Assembly (NCBI RefSeq): GCF_018449635.1
Contig: NZ_JAAVUV010000001.1
Coordinates: 558,001 to 622,000 of the forward strand
DNA: 64,000 bases
Direction: 5' to 3'
From: Caballeronia sp. dw_276
GTDB taxonomy: Bacteria > Pseudomonadota > Gammaproteobacteria > Burkholderiales > Burkholderiaceae
Shown: in pieces, positions 27,833 through 36,532 of the stretch
Position numbering within the stretch: the stretch's first letter is position 1
Layout: each line of letters begins with the position of its first letter
Made by a program: the position numbers and the translations under genes
Notes under the pieces: generated by a model
Told to the model about the DNA's origin: nothing
The model's input: the letters and a program-made list of their open reading frames with translations, nothing else
The model's database searches: none

Positions 27833-28119
27833 GCTTGTTTGACCTCCGGTCTTCAATGCAATGGAACGCATGAGGCCAGATTAACCAGCGCCGCTTGCCA
27901 AGGGAAACAAGCAATTCGCAGAAGCAATGCCGCACGTGGAGGGAATAGGAAAGAAGCAAATGTTGTGAAGGTCTTGCGCGCGATTCCGACCTTAGCTACC
28001 GAATGATCGGCAGATATAGAAATGAATAAAAGATGGTATCCGCCTGATTAACTTTCGCCTACCTTATAACGGCGGTGGTTGTAATGCGACGCACCGGCCA
28101 GCGTTCAAGGAGAACAGCG

Positions 28120-28335
28120 ATGTCCGAACAGAAAGCCATTTTCAGGAGTTGGGGCAGTGAAGTGCTGCGTCAATGGCGCGCCCGGCGATTTGCTGCTGCG
28201 AGCCAGGCGAGAGAAACAGCGCGCGAGCCGTACCATCTCGAACGGATCGCCTCATGTGCGTGCAGTGGTTATTTTCATATGGGGTATGTGGTGGACTCTT
28301 TCGTATTCACCCCGGAGCTGCCGTTCAAGGAATGA
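28120..28335 (+). CDS. Possible small protein, unknown
   Basis: This 71-codon frame starts at an ATG with a good AAGGAGA six bases upstream, which is the main support. The product (MSEQKAIFRSWGSEVLRQWR...) is basic at its N-terminus and matches nothing I recognise. It lies in the otherwise empty stretch before the LysR gene. The codon use is less biased than that of neighbouring genes in the second half, so the true end might differ or the frame may not be functional. Confidence 0.4.
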   Translation: MSEQKAIFRSWGSEVLRQWRARRFAAASQARETAREPYHLERIASCACSGYFHMGYVVDSFVFTPELPFKE

Positions 28336-28399
28336 CGCAATCGGCCCGCATTTTGAATGATGATCAGACATTTCAGTGTCTTGACTGGAACGCGTTTCA

Positions 28400-29320
28400 A
28401 TGAAGTTAGATGACATCGAGGCATTCGTCGCAGTCGTGCGCTGCCAGTCGCTCACGCTTGCCTCCGAGTGGCTTGAAACAACCCAGCCCGCGGTTACACG
28501 CCGCATCCAGAGTCTGGAGGAAGCGCTCGGCGTCGAATTGCTGGACCGCAAGACCAAACCGCTGAAACCGACACCCACGGGGCGCGCGCTCTATGAGCAG
28601 TGCCGCGTGATCGTCCGAGAGTTCGGCGTGCTGCGCGGACTGGTTGCGAGCAACGCCCCGCTTGCCGGGCTACTCCGTATTGGCGTGGTTCAGACAGTCG
28701 CGGAGCTGGCGCTGGTCGACGCGTTGCGCGAACTCAAACGCGCGCATCCCGATCTGAAGCCGCGTGTCTCGACCGGCTGGGGCGGCCAGTTACTGCAACA
28801 AGCAGAAGAGGGCGCATTCGATGCCGCCATCATGCTGCTTCCTTCGAACCAGCATTTCGCGGCGCCGCTTTCGGCGCGGTCGCTGGGTCGTATCGATGTG
28901 GTGATCGTCGCCGGAAAAGGCGTGTTGAAGCCGCGCGTGCACCGGCTGAAGGATTTGCATCAGCATGGCTGGGTGCTCAATCCGGATGGCTGCGGATTCC
29001 GCGCCGGCCTGCAAAGGACACTTGCCGCGCAGGGTTTGCCGCTGAAGATCAACCTGGAAACGCTCGGCTCCGAACTGCAGCTCGGACTTGTTGCGGATGG
29101 TATTGGCCTTGGACTCGTCCCGTTGCCGTTGCTGGATGCGAGCGATCATGCGCCTCGACTCGAGGTCGTGAAGGTCGGCGATTTCGATCCGGCCGTGGAT
29201 GCATGGCTCGTTCAGCCGCATGCGCCAGGTAAGCTGCAGGTCGCCATCGACGCACTCGCTTCAAGCATCCAGCAGAGTTTCGATGCGACCCGCATCACGC
29301 GCACACGGTTTGTCGCCTGA
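28400..29320 (+). CDS. LysR-type transcriptional regulator
   Basis: A regulator of 306 residues with an N-terminal winged helix-turn-helix (MKLDDIEAFVAVVRCQSLTLASEWLETTQPAVTRRIQSLEEALGVELLDR) and a substrate-binding effector domain from about residue 90. It is convergent with the FMN reductase gene, so its target is not obvious. The neighbouring ssu and met genes make a role in sulfur metabolism possible, but this is only a guess from position. Confidence 0.92.
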   Translation: MKLDDIEAFVAVVRCQSLTLASEWLETTQPAVTRRIQSLEEALGVELLDRKTKPLKPTPTGRALYEQCRVIVREFGVLRGLVASNAPLAGLLRIGVVQTVAELALVDALRELKRAHPDLKPRVSTGWGGQLLQQAEEGAFDAAIMLLPSNQHFAAPLSARSLGRIDVVIVAGKGVLKPRVHRLKDLHQHGWVLNPDGCGFRAGLQRTLAAQGLPLKINLETLGSELQLGLVADGIGLGLVPLPLLDASDHAPRLEVVKVGDFDPAVDAWLVQPHAPGKLQVAIDALASSIQQSFDATRITRTRFVA

Positions 29321-29330
29321 TTCTCTAAAC

Positions 29331-29368
29331 GCAAAACGCCTGGCAGATAAACTGACCAGGCGTTTTGC
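29331..29368. terminator. Bidirectional terminator between LysR and FMN reductase genes
   Basis: A perfect 13-bp stem (GCAAAACGCCTGG and its complement) with a 12-base loop between convergent genes. Confidence 0.88.
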
Positions 29369-29391
29369 TTCATTCCAGATGCGCTGCAAAC

Positions 29392-30006
29392 TCAACGCGC
29401 GGTATCGAGCTCCGCGATCGCTTCGCGTGCATTGAACGCCAGCGCAAATTGCGCGGCCTGGCGGCCAACCGTCGCGAGTTGCTCGGCGACTTTCGGGTCG
29501 GAGCAGGTATCGATGGATTCAAAGCGCGTTTCCAGCGAGTTCACGGCAGCGCCATACGGCGTCGGCCAGCCGCGCAGCGCGTGCACTATGGAACGCAGGG
29601 ACGTCAGCACCGCGCCGCCGCCTTGCCATCCATAAGCCGTTACCACGCAGCCAACGGCACGGCCGTCGAGGTAGGGACGCTTGTCGTCGCGCAGTTCTTC
29701 CAGCGTGTCCAGCGCGTTCTTGACGAGCCCCGATACGCCGCCGTGGTACCCGGGCGTCCCGATGATCACCGCGTCCGCTTCGCGAACCGCTTCGATCAGT
29801 TCGATCTGCGCCTCGCTGCGTTCCTTGTGCTCGGGCGCGTAATGCGGGAGGCTGTGCAGGAACGTGCCGCCGAAAAGACGCGTGCGTGCGCCCTCGGCTT
29901 CGGCACCGAGCAAAGCAATACGAAGGGCGCGTTCAGTCGATGAAGCCGCGCGGGTCGTGCCGCCAATGCCAACCACGAGCGGGCGGCGAAATTCGAAGCT
30001 CTTCAA
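29392..30006 (-). CDS. NAD(P)H-dependent FMN reductase
   Basis: A flavodoxin-like protein of 204 residues. GIGGTTRAASSTERALRIAL near the N-terminus binds the FMN phosphate, and IGTPGYHGGVSGLVKNALD is the central flavin-binding loop of the SsuE/ArsH/MsuE group. It starts at a TTG with GGGAG eight bases upstream. It could supply FMNH2 to SsuD, 5 kb away, which has no reductase in its own operon. Specificity cannot be fixed from sequence. Confidence 0.86.
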   Translation of the reverse strand: MKSFEFRRPLVVGIGGTTRAASSTERALRIALLGAEAEGARTRLFGGTFLHSLPHYAPEHKERSEAQIELIEAVREADAVIIGTPGYHGGVSGLVKNALDTLEELRDDKRPYLDGRAVGCVVTAYGWQGGGAVLTSLRSIVHALRGWPTPYGAAVNSLETRFESIDTCSDPKVAEQLATVGRQAAQFALAFNAREAIAELDTAR

Positions 30007-30290
30007 CGAAATACTCCCAGGAGTGCGGTGGGACTGCGTCGACTGGAAGCAAACGCAGCGGATTATTAAAACATCTTAACTACGGATTTTCCCTGATGGA
30101 ACCGAGCTTTGCTTGAATCGATATGCGTTTTACGTATTTCGGCGCACATATCCACCCCGGAAAGCCCCGCCACAAGGCGTTCAGATGCTTAAGTAATTAG
30201 GGCTTCGCAATAGATTATTAAGGCGATCGCGCCGGTTACGTTAAACTTTCGCCTCTCTAGAACCAGGGATAAACGGCGGCCGGCTTGCCC

Positions 30291-30329
30291 GAGCGATGTT
30301 GCTCAACGGGGAGTTCGTCGCTTTTTTTT
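30291..30329 (+). promoter_or_regulatory. Terminator-like hairpin directly before metN (possible attenuator)
   Basis: A 7-bp stem (AGCGATG / CGTCGCT), with an inner 3-bp CTC/GAG stem, is followed by eight T, and the metN start codon follows only six bases later. No other ribosome-binding site is visible; the GGGGAG inside the hairpin is the only candidate. The arrangement would allow transcriptional attenuation or translational masking. The 285 bases upstream of it hold no recognisable riboswitch. Confidence 0.5.
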
Positions 30330-30335
30330 GTTTAC

Positions 30336-31367
30336 ATGATCGAAATTCGCAATCTGTCGCAGCGTTTCGCGGGCCCACGAGGCTGGATCGAAGCGTTGCA
30401 CAACGTCAATCTGACGATACCGCCGGGTGAAGTGTTCGGCATCATCGGGCGCAGCGGCGCCGGCAAGAGCACGCTGGTGCGCACCATCAACCTGCTGACG
30501 CGGCCGAGTGAAGGCAGCGTGATCGTGGACGGCCACGATCTCACCACGCTCTCCGCCGCGCAGTTGCGCACCGCGCGGCGTGACATCGGCATGATCTTCC
30601 AGCACTTCAACTTGCTGTCGTCGCGCACGGTGTTCGATAACGTCGCGCTGCCGCTTGAACTTGCCGGCATGAAGCGCGGCGAGATCGAGGCGACCGTGTT
30701 GCCCTTGCTGGACCTCGTCGGCCTGACGACACAGAAGGACCGTTATCCGGCGCAGATCAGCGGCGGCCAGAAGCAACGCGTGGGCATTGCCCGGGCGCTT
30801 GCCAGCAAACCCAAAGTGCTGCTCTCGGATGAAGCCACCTCCGCGCTCGACCCGGAAACAACACGCTCGATCCTCGATCTGCTGCGCAAGATCAACAAGG
30901 AACTCGGCCTCACTATCGTCCTGATCACGCACCAGATGGACGTGATCAAGCAAGTCTGTGATCGCGTCGCCGTGCTCGATGCCGGCCGCGTGGTGGAAGA
31001 AGGCAACGTGGTCGATGTCTTCATGCAGCCGCATCACGAAGTCACGCGCGCGTTGATTGGCGATGTCATCGCGCACGAGTTGCCGCCCGCGTTGAAAGCG
31101 CGCGTGGCCGAGCGTCTGAAAACCGGCGGTCATTTGCTTCGGCTCGCGTTCACGGGTTCAGGCGTCGATCAACCGATCCTCTCCGAGACCATCCGCCGCT
31201 TCGAGCTCGATTTCAATATCCTGCACGGACAGATCGATGAGATCCAGGGGCAAGCCTTCGGCTCGCTGGCCGTGCTCGCGGCCGGGAAGCCGGCGAACGT
31301 CGCCGAGGCGATTGCGTACTTGCGTGAACAAGGTGTCGTGGTTGAGGAGATGTCCCATGTTGAGTGA
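30336..31367 (+). CDS. metN: Methionine ABC transporter ATP-binding protein
   Basis: The ATPase of 343 residues has Walker [10 protein letters not shown], the signature [15 protein letters not shown], Walker [13 protein letters not shown], and the C-terminal NIL (ferredoxin-like) methionine-sensing domain from about residue 265 ([38 protein letters not shown]). The start at 30336 gives the usual [12 protein letters not shown]-terminus. It drives import of D- and L-methionine and overlaps metI by 11 bases. Confidence 0.96.
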   Translation: MIEIRNLSQRFAGPRGWIEALHNVNLTIPPGEVFGIIGRSGAGKSTLVRTINLLTRPSEGSVIVDGHDLTTLSAAQLRTARRDIGMIFQHFNLLSSRTVFDNVALPLELAGMKRGEIEATVLPLLDLVGLTTQKDRYPAQISGGQKQRVGIARALASKPKVLLSDEATSALDPETTRSILDLLRKINKELGLTIVLITHQMDVIKQVCDRVAVLDAGRVVEEGNVVDVFMQPHHEVTRALIGDVIAHELPPALKARVAERLKTGGHLLRLAFTGSGVDQPILSETIRRFELDFNILHGQIDEIQGQAFGSLAVLAAGKPANVAEAIAYLREQGVVVEEMSHVE

Positions 31368-32010
31368 AATGTTCGATATGTTCGTCCAGTCGTTCTGGGA
31401 AACGCTTGTGATGGTGGGCATTTCCGGATTGGTGGGCGCAGCGTTGGGCTTGCCGCTTGGCGTGCTGCTTTATCTCACCGACCGTGACGGTGTGCTGCGC
31501 AATCTCGGCGTGAATCGCGTGATGGGCGGCATTGTGAATGCAGTGCGCTCGACACCGTTTATCATTCTGCTGGTCGCCGTGATTCCGTTCACGCGGCTGG
31601 TGGTCGGATCGTCCATCGGCACCATGGCGGCCGTTGTTCCGCTGACCATCGCGGCTGCGCCGTTCGTTGCACGCTTGGTTGAAACCGCACTGCGCGAAGT
31701 CGATCGCGGCCTGATCGAAGCGGCGCAAGCCATGGGCGCAACCACGAGCCAGATCGTGTTCAAGGTGCTGCTGCCGGAATCGTTGCCGGGCGTGGTCGCG
31801 GGTTTGACCATCACGTTCGTGTCACTGGTTGGTTATTCGGCAATGGCCGGCGCGATTGGCGGTGGCGGTCTCGGGGATCTGGGGATTCGCTATGGTTATC
31901 AGCGCTTCTTGCCGGAAGTGATGCTGACGGTGGTCGTGATCCTGATCGTATTCGTGCAGATGGTTCAGTCGTTCGGCGACTGGCTGGTACGTCGTCTCAG
32001 TCATAAATAA
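31357..32010 (+). CDS. metI: Methionine ABC transporter permease
   Basis: An inner-membrane permease of 217 residues with five hydrophobic helices and the coupling loop [25 protein letters not shown]. The start ATG at 31357 ([17 protein letters not shown]) follows GGAG and overlaps the metN end. It forms the MetNI core complex. Confidence 0.95.
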   Translation: MLSEMFDMFVQSFWETLVMVGISGLVGAALGLPLGVLLYLTDRDGVLRNLGVNRVMGGIVNAVRSTPFIILLVAVIPFTRLVVGSSIGTMAAVVPLTIAAAPFVARLVETALREVDRGLIEAAQAMGATTSQIVFKVLLPESLPGVVAGLTITFVSLVGYSAMAGAIGGGGLGDLGIRYGYQRFLPEVMLTVVVILIVFVQMVQSFGDWLVRRLSHK

Positions 32011-32037
32011 ATTTCCATAAAAAGCTCAGGGGTAGTC

Positions 32038-32832
32038 ATGCAACGTCGATTTGTTTTCAAACTGGCCGCCGTGATCGGCGCAGCGGCACTGTTCGCCAAC
32101 GTCGCTCTGGCGGACGAAACCATCAAGGTCGGCGTAACCGGCGGCCCGCACGCGCAGGTCATGGAAGTGGTCAAGCAAGTGGCGGCAAAGAATGGCTTGA
32201 ACATCAAGGTCGTGGAGTTCGCGGACTACGTTCAGCCGAATGCGGCACTGGCCTCTGGCGATCTCGATGCCAACAGCTATCAGCACGCACCGTATCTCGA
32301 TGCACAGGTCAAGGACCGCGGCTACAAGATCATCAAGGTCGCTGACACGGTCACGTTCCCGATGGGCATCTATTCGAAGAAGTTCAAGTCGCTGGCGGCG
32401 TTGCCCGTGGGCGCGCGCATCGCGGTGCCGAACGATCCGACCAACGGCGGCCGCGCGTTGTTGCTGCTGCAAAAGAACGGCTTGCTGAAATTGCGCGCGG
32501 ACGCGGGCCTGAAGGCAACGCCGCTCGATATTGTCGAAAATCCGAAGAAGCTGAAAATCGTCGAGCTCGATGCCGCGCAGATCCCGCGTTCGCTCGCCGA
32601 CGTGGACGCCGCCGCGATCAACACGAACTTCGCGATGGAAGCGGGCCTTAAGCCGAAGCAGGATGCAATCGCGATTGAAGATCCGAACGGCCCGTATTCG
32701 AACATCATCGCCATTCGCGCCGCCGATAAGGACAAACCTTGGGTGGCGAAGCTCGTCGCCGCGTATCACTCGGCGGAGGTCAAGCAGTTTATCGAAGGGA
32801 AATATGCTGGTGCGGTGATCGCCGCCTGGTAA
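32038..32832 (+). CDS. metQ: Methionine-binding protein
   Basis: A binding protein of 264 residues with a signal peptide (MQRRFVFKLAAVIGAAALFANVALA) but no lipobox cysteine, so it appears to be soluble or anchored by an uncleaved signal. The family pattern VVEFADYVQPNAALASGDLDANSYQHAPYLD is clear. AGGGG precedes the ATG. It completes the metNIQ operon. Confidence 0.95.
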   Translation: MQRRFVFKLAAVIGAAALFANVALADETIKVGVTGGPHAQVMEVVKQVAAKNGLNIKVVEFADYVQPNAALASGDLDANSYQHAPYLDAQVKDRGYKIIKVADTVTFPMGIYSKKFKSLAALPVGARIAVPNDPTNGGRALLLLQKNGLLKLRADAGLKATPLDIVENPKKLKIVELDAAQIPRSLADVDAAAINTNFAMEAGLKPKQDAIAIEDPNGPYSNIIAIRAADKDKPWVAKLVAAYHSAEVKQFIEGKYAGAVIAAW

Positions 32833-32853
32833 CGTAACTTCGTAGCGGAAATG

Positions 32854-32890
32854 AGCGCGCTCTTCCCGAAAGGGACAGGGCGCGTTTTTC
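32854..32890 (+). terminator. Terminator after metQ
   Basis: An imperfect GC-rich stem (CGCGCTCTTCCC against GGGACAGGGCGCG) with a GAAA loop, followed by TTTTT. Confidence 0.78.
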
Positions 32891-33041
32891 TTGGGCTTCA
32901 GACAACTGATTTCATGCTTCGAGGGTAAACGCCAAGGATTTTCCAGACCATCAGAAAGCAGGCAGAAGGCTTCTGTTTCATATACTGGCCGCACATTAAA
33001 AGAAGATATCGGTTCAGTATTGAAGAAGGAGACGATTCAAG

Positions 33042-33334
33042 ATGAAGTTGTTACGCCGCTTGTTCACGCCAGCTTGCATGCTCGCCGCGCTGCTGTGCGT
33101 CGCGACACCCGCGCACGCGGAAAAGCTGACGCTGATGGCCGGTGGCACTTCGAAGATCGTCTATCTGCCGTTGGTGCTTGCATCGCAACTCGGCTATTTC
33201 AGGGACGAAGGTCTCGAATTCGAAATCCTGTCGCAAGCGGCTGGCGTCGATACCGCCACGGAGTTGCTGGCGGGCGCGATCCAGGGACTTACACAAACGA
33301 GTTCGTGGATCGTTTAAAGCTTGGTGCGAAGTAA
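33042..33334 (+). pseudogene. Remnant of an NMT1/SsuA-like ABC substrate-binding protein with an internal deletion
   Basis: The N-terminus is intact: AAGGAG before the ATG, a signal peptide (MKLLRRLFTPACMLAALLCVATPAHA), and a binding-protein start (EKLTLMAGGTSKIVYLPLVLASQLGYFRDEGLEFEILSQAAGVDTATELLAGAIQG). After residue 82 it stops within nine codons. In another frame the same DNA reads TYTNEFVDRLKLGAK then stop, which fits the extreme C-terminus of this family. About 230-250 middle residues are missing, so the gene is dead. Confidence 0.78.
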
Positions 33335-33348
33335 TTCCGGAGACAAGA

Positions 33349-33825
33349 ATGAAAGCGATAGGTATAGAACAGTATGGCGGTCCCGAAGTCCTGATTCATA
33401 AGGATATCGAAGTACCTGAGCCGAAAGAAGGCGAGGTACTCTTCAAGGTCAGATGCGCCGGCATCAACTTCATGGATATCCATACACGACAGGGCAAGTA
33501 CAAGGCATCGCGGACCTATCCGGTGCGGCTTCCCTGCACGCTTGGCATGGAAGGTTCCGGCGATGTGGCGAAACTGGGCGCCGGGGTTACGTCGTTTGAA
33601 TTGGGGACCGCGTGGCGTGGTGCATTTCCTGGGGTGCATATGCCGAGTACGCGGTCGTTCCTGCCGCCCGTCTTGCACGCGTTCCAGATTCAATTGGCTA
33701 TGACCTGGCTGCTGCGGCGGTCTTTCAGGGTTCGACCGCGTATTACTTGATTGACGACGTCGGGCAGATCAAAGCGGGCAGCACATGCCTTGTTCACGCG
33801 GCATCGGGTGGTATCGGCCAGGTGC
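33349..33825 (+). pseudogene. Broken zinc-independent quinone oxidoreductase gene (frameshift and 3' truncation)
   Basis: It starts at an ATG with GGAG upstream and reads MKAIGIEQYGGPEVLIHKD as in NAD(P)H quinone oxidoreductases. At the G run 33603-33606 one base is missing: ELG is followed by nonsense, while the next frame continues with DRVAWCISWGAYAEYAVVP and on to HAASGGIGQ. There the gene stops, before the rest of the Rossmann domain. Roughly half of a 320-residue protein remains. Confidence 0.82.
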
Positions 33826-33915
33826 GAAATTGCAAGGGCGTATCGGGCGCATATTCGTCTGGACGATGGTCCCGATGGCAAGGGGCTGTTGGTGTTTATC
33901 GAGTTTTCAGTCTGA
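33826..33915 (+). pseudogene. C-terminal tail of a sensor histidine kinase
   Basis: Directly after the quinone oxidoreductase fragment, a different frame reads EIARAYRAHIRLDDGPDGKG followed by LLVFIEFSV and a stop. This matches the last strand-helix-strand of a histidine kinase ATPase domain. The fragment is only 29 residues long, so the assignment is by pattern. Confidence 0.5.
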
Positions 33916-33922
33916 AGGCAGG

Positions 33923-33959
33923 GCAAAAAAAACGCGCGGACCTTCCGGCCCGCGCGTTT
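33923..33959 (-). terminator. Terminator of zwf
   Basis: A stem with AAACGCGCG and CGCGCGTTT arms; on the minus strand it is followed by a nine-base T run. It lies 24 bases after the zwf stop. Confidence 0.85.
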
Positions 33960-33983
33960 GTTCTTTAGCTAACAAACAGCCCT

Positions 33984-35459
33984 TTAGCTTTCTTCAGCCC
34001 AAGCCATGTTTTCCCGCGCCATCAATGCCGACGATGCAGCCGGACCAAAGGTGCCCGCCGTGTAAGTACGCGGACGGTCGTTCAGTTCTTTCCAGCCATC
34101 GAGAATTGGTTCGACCCAAGCCCATGCAGCTTCGAGTTCGTCACGGCGCATGAAGTGCGTAAGGCGGCCACGCATCACATCGATCAGCAAACGTTCGTAC
34201 GCTTCCGCGCGACGTTCAGTGAACGCCTGTTGCAAGTCGAGGTTCAGGTTGACCGGCAACATGTGCATGCCGCTGCCTGGCTCCTTCGCAAGCATTTGCA
34301 ACTGGATCGATTCTTCGGGCTGCAACTGGATGATCAGACGGTTGCCATAGTTACGCGGGCCGCTTGGAATGATCGAGAACGGCAGGTCTGCGAATTCGAT
34401 CACGATCTCCGATTGCTTCTTCTGCAGCCGCTTACCCGTGCGCAGGAAGAAGGGCACGTTCGCCCAGCGCCAGTTGTTGATGTGCGCGCGAATGGCCACG
34501 AAAGTTTCCGCGCGGCTGTCTGCCGGCACATTGTCTTCTTCCATGTAACCCTTGACCGGCTCGCCACCAATCGCGCCCGGGCTGTACTGGCCGCGCACGG
34601 TATCGCGGGCGATATCGGCGACCGTCATCTTGCGCAGTGAGCGCAGCACTTTGAGTTTTTCATCGCGCACGGCGTCGGGATCGAGTGACACAGGCGGCTC
34701 CATTGCCACGATGCACAACAGTTGCAGCAAATGGTTCTGCACCATGTCGCGCAACGCGCCGGTCTGGTCGTAGAAGCCGGCGCGGCTGCCCACGCCTACC
34801 GTTTCGGCTACCGTAATCTGCACGCTCTTGATGTACGGCGCTTGCCACAATGGTCCGAAGATCGCATTGCCAAAGCGCAGCACCATCAGGTTCTGCACCG
34901 TTTCCTTGCCGAGATAATGGTCGATACGATAAATCTGCCCTTCGGCGAAATGGCGTCCCACTGACGAATTGATCGCCTGTGCCGACGCGAGATCATGTCC
35001 CAAGGGTTTTTCGAGCACAACGCGCGAATTTGCATCGACGAGATCGGACGCCGCAAGGTTGTCGCAGATGGTCGTGAAGAGCTCCGGTGACGTTGCCAGG
35101 TAAAACACGCGGCACACGTCCTTGCGCGCTACTTCAGCAAGGTTCAGATAGTCGCCCGGCTGATCGATGTTGATACGCACATATTCGAAGAGGCTGAGGA
35201 ATGAATCCCACGATTGCGCGTCGAGCGCTTTTGCATCGACGAACGGTTTCGATTGTTCCTGCACGAACTGTACGTACTGCTCGCGCGACCAGTCGCGGCG
35301 GCCAATGGCGATGATGCGCGTTTGCGGGGGCAGGTTGTCGTGCAGGTGCGCCATATACAGCGCGGGCAGAAGCTTGCGTGCGGAGAGATCGCCAGCGCCG
35401 CCGAAGATGATCATGTCGACTGGAAGGTCGGGCGCAGCAGAAGGAGTCTGAGTGGTCAT
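33984..35459 (-). CDS. zwf: Glucose-6-phosphate 1-dehydrogenase
   Basis: It oxidises glucose 6-phosphate to 6-phosphogluconolactone with NAD(P)+. The 491-residue protein has the nucleotide-binding loop FGGAGDLSARKLLPAL, here GGAGDL in place of the usual GASGDL, and the active site RIDHYLGKE. The start at 35459 gives MTTQTPSAAPDLPVDMIIF; an upstream in-frame codon at 35492 lacks support. No Entner-Doudoroff or lactonase gene is adjacent, so this is a stand-alone gene and may be one of several zwf copies. Confidence 0.96.
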   Translation of the reverse strand: MTTQTPSAAPDLPVDMIIFGGAGDLSARKLLPALYMAHLHDNLPPQTRIIAIGRRDWSREQYVQFVQEQSKPFVDAKALDAQSWDSFLSLFEYVRINIDQPGDYLNLAEVARKDVCRVFYLATSPELFTTICDNLAASDLVDANSRVVLEKPLGHDLASAQAINSSVGRHFAEGQIYRIDHYLGKETVQNLMVLRFGNAIFGPLWQAPYIKSVQITVAETVGVGSRAGFYDQTGALRDMVQNHLLQLLCIVAMEPPVSLDPDAVRDEKLKVLRSLRKMTVADIARDTVRGQYSPGAIGGEPVKGYMEEDNVPADSRAETFVAIRAHINNWRWANVPFFLRTGKRLQKKQSEIVIEFADLPFSIIPSGPRNYGNRLIIQLQPEESIQLQMLAKEPGSGMHMLPVNLNLDLQQAFTERRAEAYERLLIDVMRGRLTHFMRRDELEAAWAWVEPILDGWKELNDRPRTYTAGTFGPAASSALMARENMAWAEES

Positions 35460-35809
35460 GGTGCGTAAGGAATCGCAGGTTGATGCAGTCAAATTTGCGC
35501 TCCGTAAGAGCGGCCTTTTACGACGCTAAGTATGTCGTTATACCAGTTACTCCCGGATCAGGCTTGTCCGGGAGTTCCGAGGGCGCTGAACAGCCTGGTA
35601 GTGGCATTGACTTGATTGTTCTAAGCGCCCCGCGCCTGCAAGTCGATGCGTTCACCGTATCTTGCTGGATGAATATTGCATGAATACGAGCGATAAAGCG
35701 TCCAGGCGGTCGGGATAAGCACTTCGGATTTGTTGGCGCAGACAAGTGTAAGTAGACGGCCGGCGCTTGGCAACCTGCGCCGGATCTGCGCGGACCCGTT
35801 GGGGAGCGT
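35460..35809. other. Intergenic stretch of 350 bases with one perfect hairpin
   Basis: No convincing gene is present between zwf and the HAD gene. The only clear element is a 9-bp perfect inverted repeat, ACTCCCGGA (35549-35557) and TCCGGGAGT (35567-35575), without a T run on either strand. The stretch should contain the zwf promoter. Confidence 0.55.
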
Positions 35810-36517
35810 CTACATCCAGCCGTTGTGTTTGAAAACATCCAGCACTTTGTCTAGCGTAGGAACGGTTGCATCGGGAACGTAGTCCGGCAACATCGTGCGG
35901 CCGGTTCCCCGATCGATCCATATGCAACGGAAACCGATTTCACGCGCGGCCGCATGGTCCAGATGCGGGCTCGCGCAGATATGAACGACGTCGTCCTTGC
36001 TGACCCCCAGCGCGCGATAGGCATGATTGAAGATCACAGGCGACGGCTTGTAGGCGCCGGCCTGTTGCGCCGTAATGACGCGGTCGATGCACCCATCCAG
36101 CTGCGCCACATTGCCGGCAATGATGTCGTCGTCCGTATTGGAGACGATGCACAAGTTAAAGCCCGCATTCTTCAACGCCCGGAGTGTGGGGACCACTTCC
36201 GGAAAAGGCGGCATGGCCGAGATGCTGCCCGTCAGCACTTCGATATCCGACTCCTGTGCCGGCAATCCCAGCTCGTTCATGGCCAGTTGCAATCCATCGC
36301 TCGCTACTTCACGAAACGAACGATGCGGCGCAACTTGCTCGAGCCGATGCTCATGCCGGTCATACACTTCAATCAGTTCATCCACGTCTGTTCCGGTTTC
36401 GCCATGTTTTGCGAGGATCGTTGAAACTGCGGCGCGCAGGCCTTCGTCCCATTGAATCAAGGTGCCGTAACAATCGAAAGTCAGCCATGTCGGCCGCGAA
36501 GTTTGCTTGAGGTTCAT
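35810..36517 (-). CDS. HAD-superfamily hydrolase, haloacid dehalogenase type II-like
   Basis: The protein of 235 residues has HAD motif I in LTFDCYGTLIQWD (nucleophile aspartate), motif II in CIVSNTDDD, motif III lysine in AGAYKPSPVIF, and motif IV in VVHICASPHLDHAAAREIG. It resembles (S)-2-haloacid dehalogenases but could be a small-molecule phosphatase. It is 15 bases downstream of the class III PLP enzyme and probably in its operon, where a phosphatase or phosphate-handling role would make sense. Confidence 0.88.
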   Translation of the reverse strand: MNLKQTSRPTWLTFDCYGTLIQWDEGLRAAVSTILAKHGETGTDVDELIEVYDRHEHRLEQVAPHRSFREVASDGLQLAMNELGLPAQESDIEVLTGSISAMPPFPEVVPTLRALKNAGFNLCIVSNTDDDIIAGNVAQLDGCIDRVITAQQAGAYKPSPVIFNHAYRALGVSKDDVVHICASPHLDHAAAREIGFRCIWIDRGTGRTMLPDYVPDATVPTLDKVLDVFKHNGWM

Positions 36518-36532
36518 GGTTAGGTCCGTGGT

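Noticed and set aside
30107-30335. SAM or other known riboswitch upstream of metN
   Set aside because: No conserved riboswitch core could be recognised; only the terminal hairpin with a T tract is supported.
35480-35683. A 67-codon frame in the zwf-HAD gap
   Set aside because: No ribosome-binding site, it runs through the perfect hairpin, and the product has no recognisable pattern.
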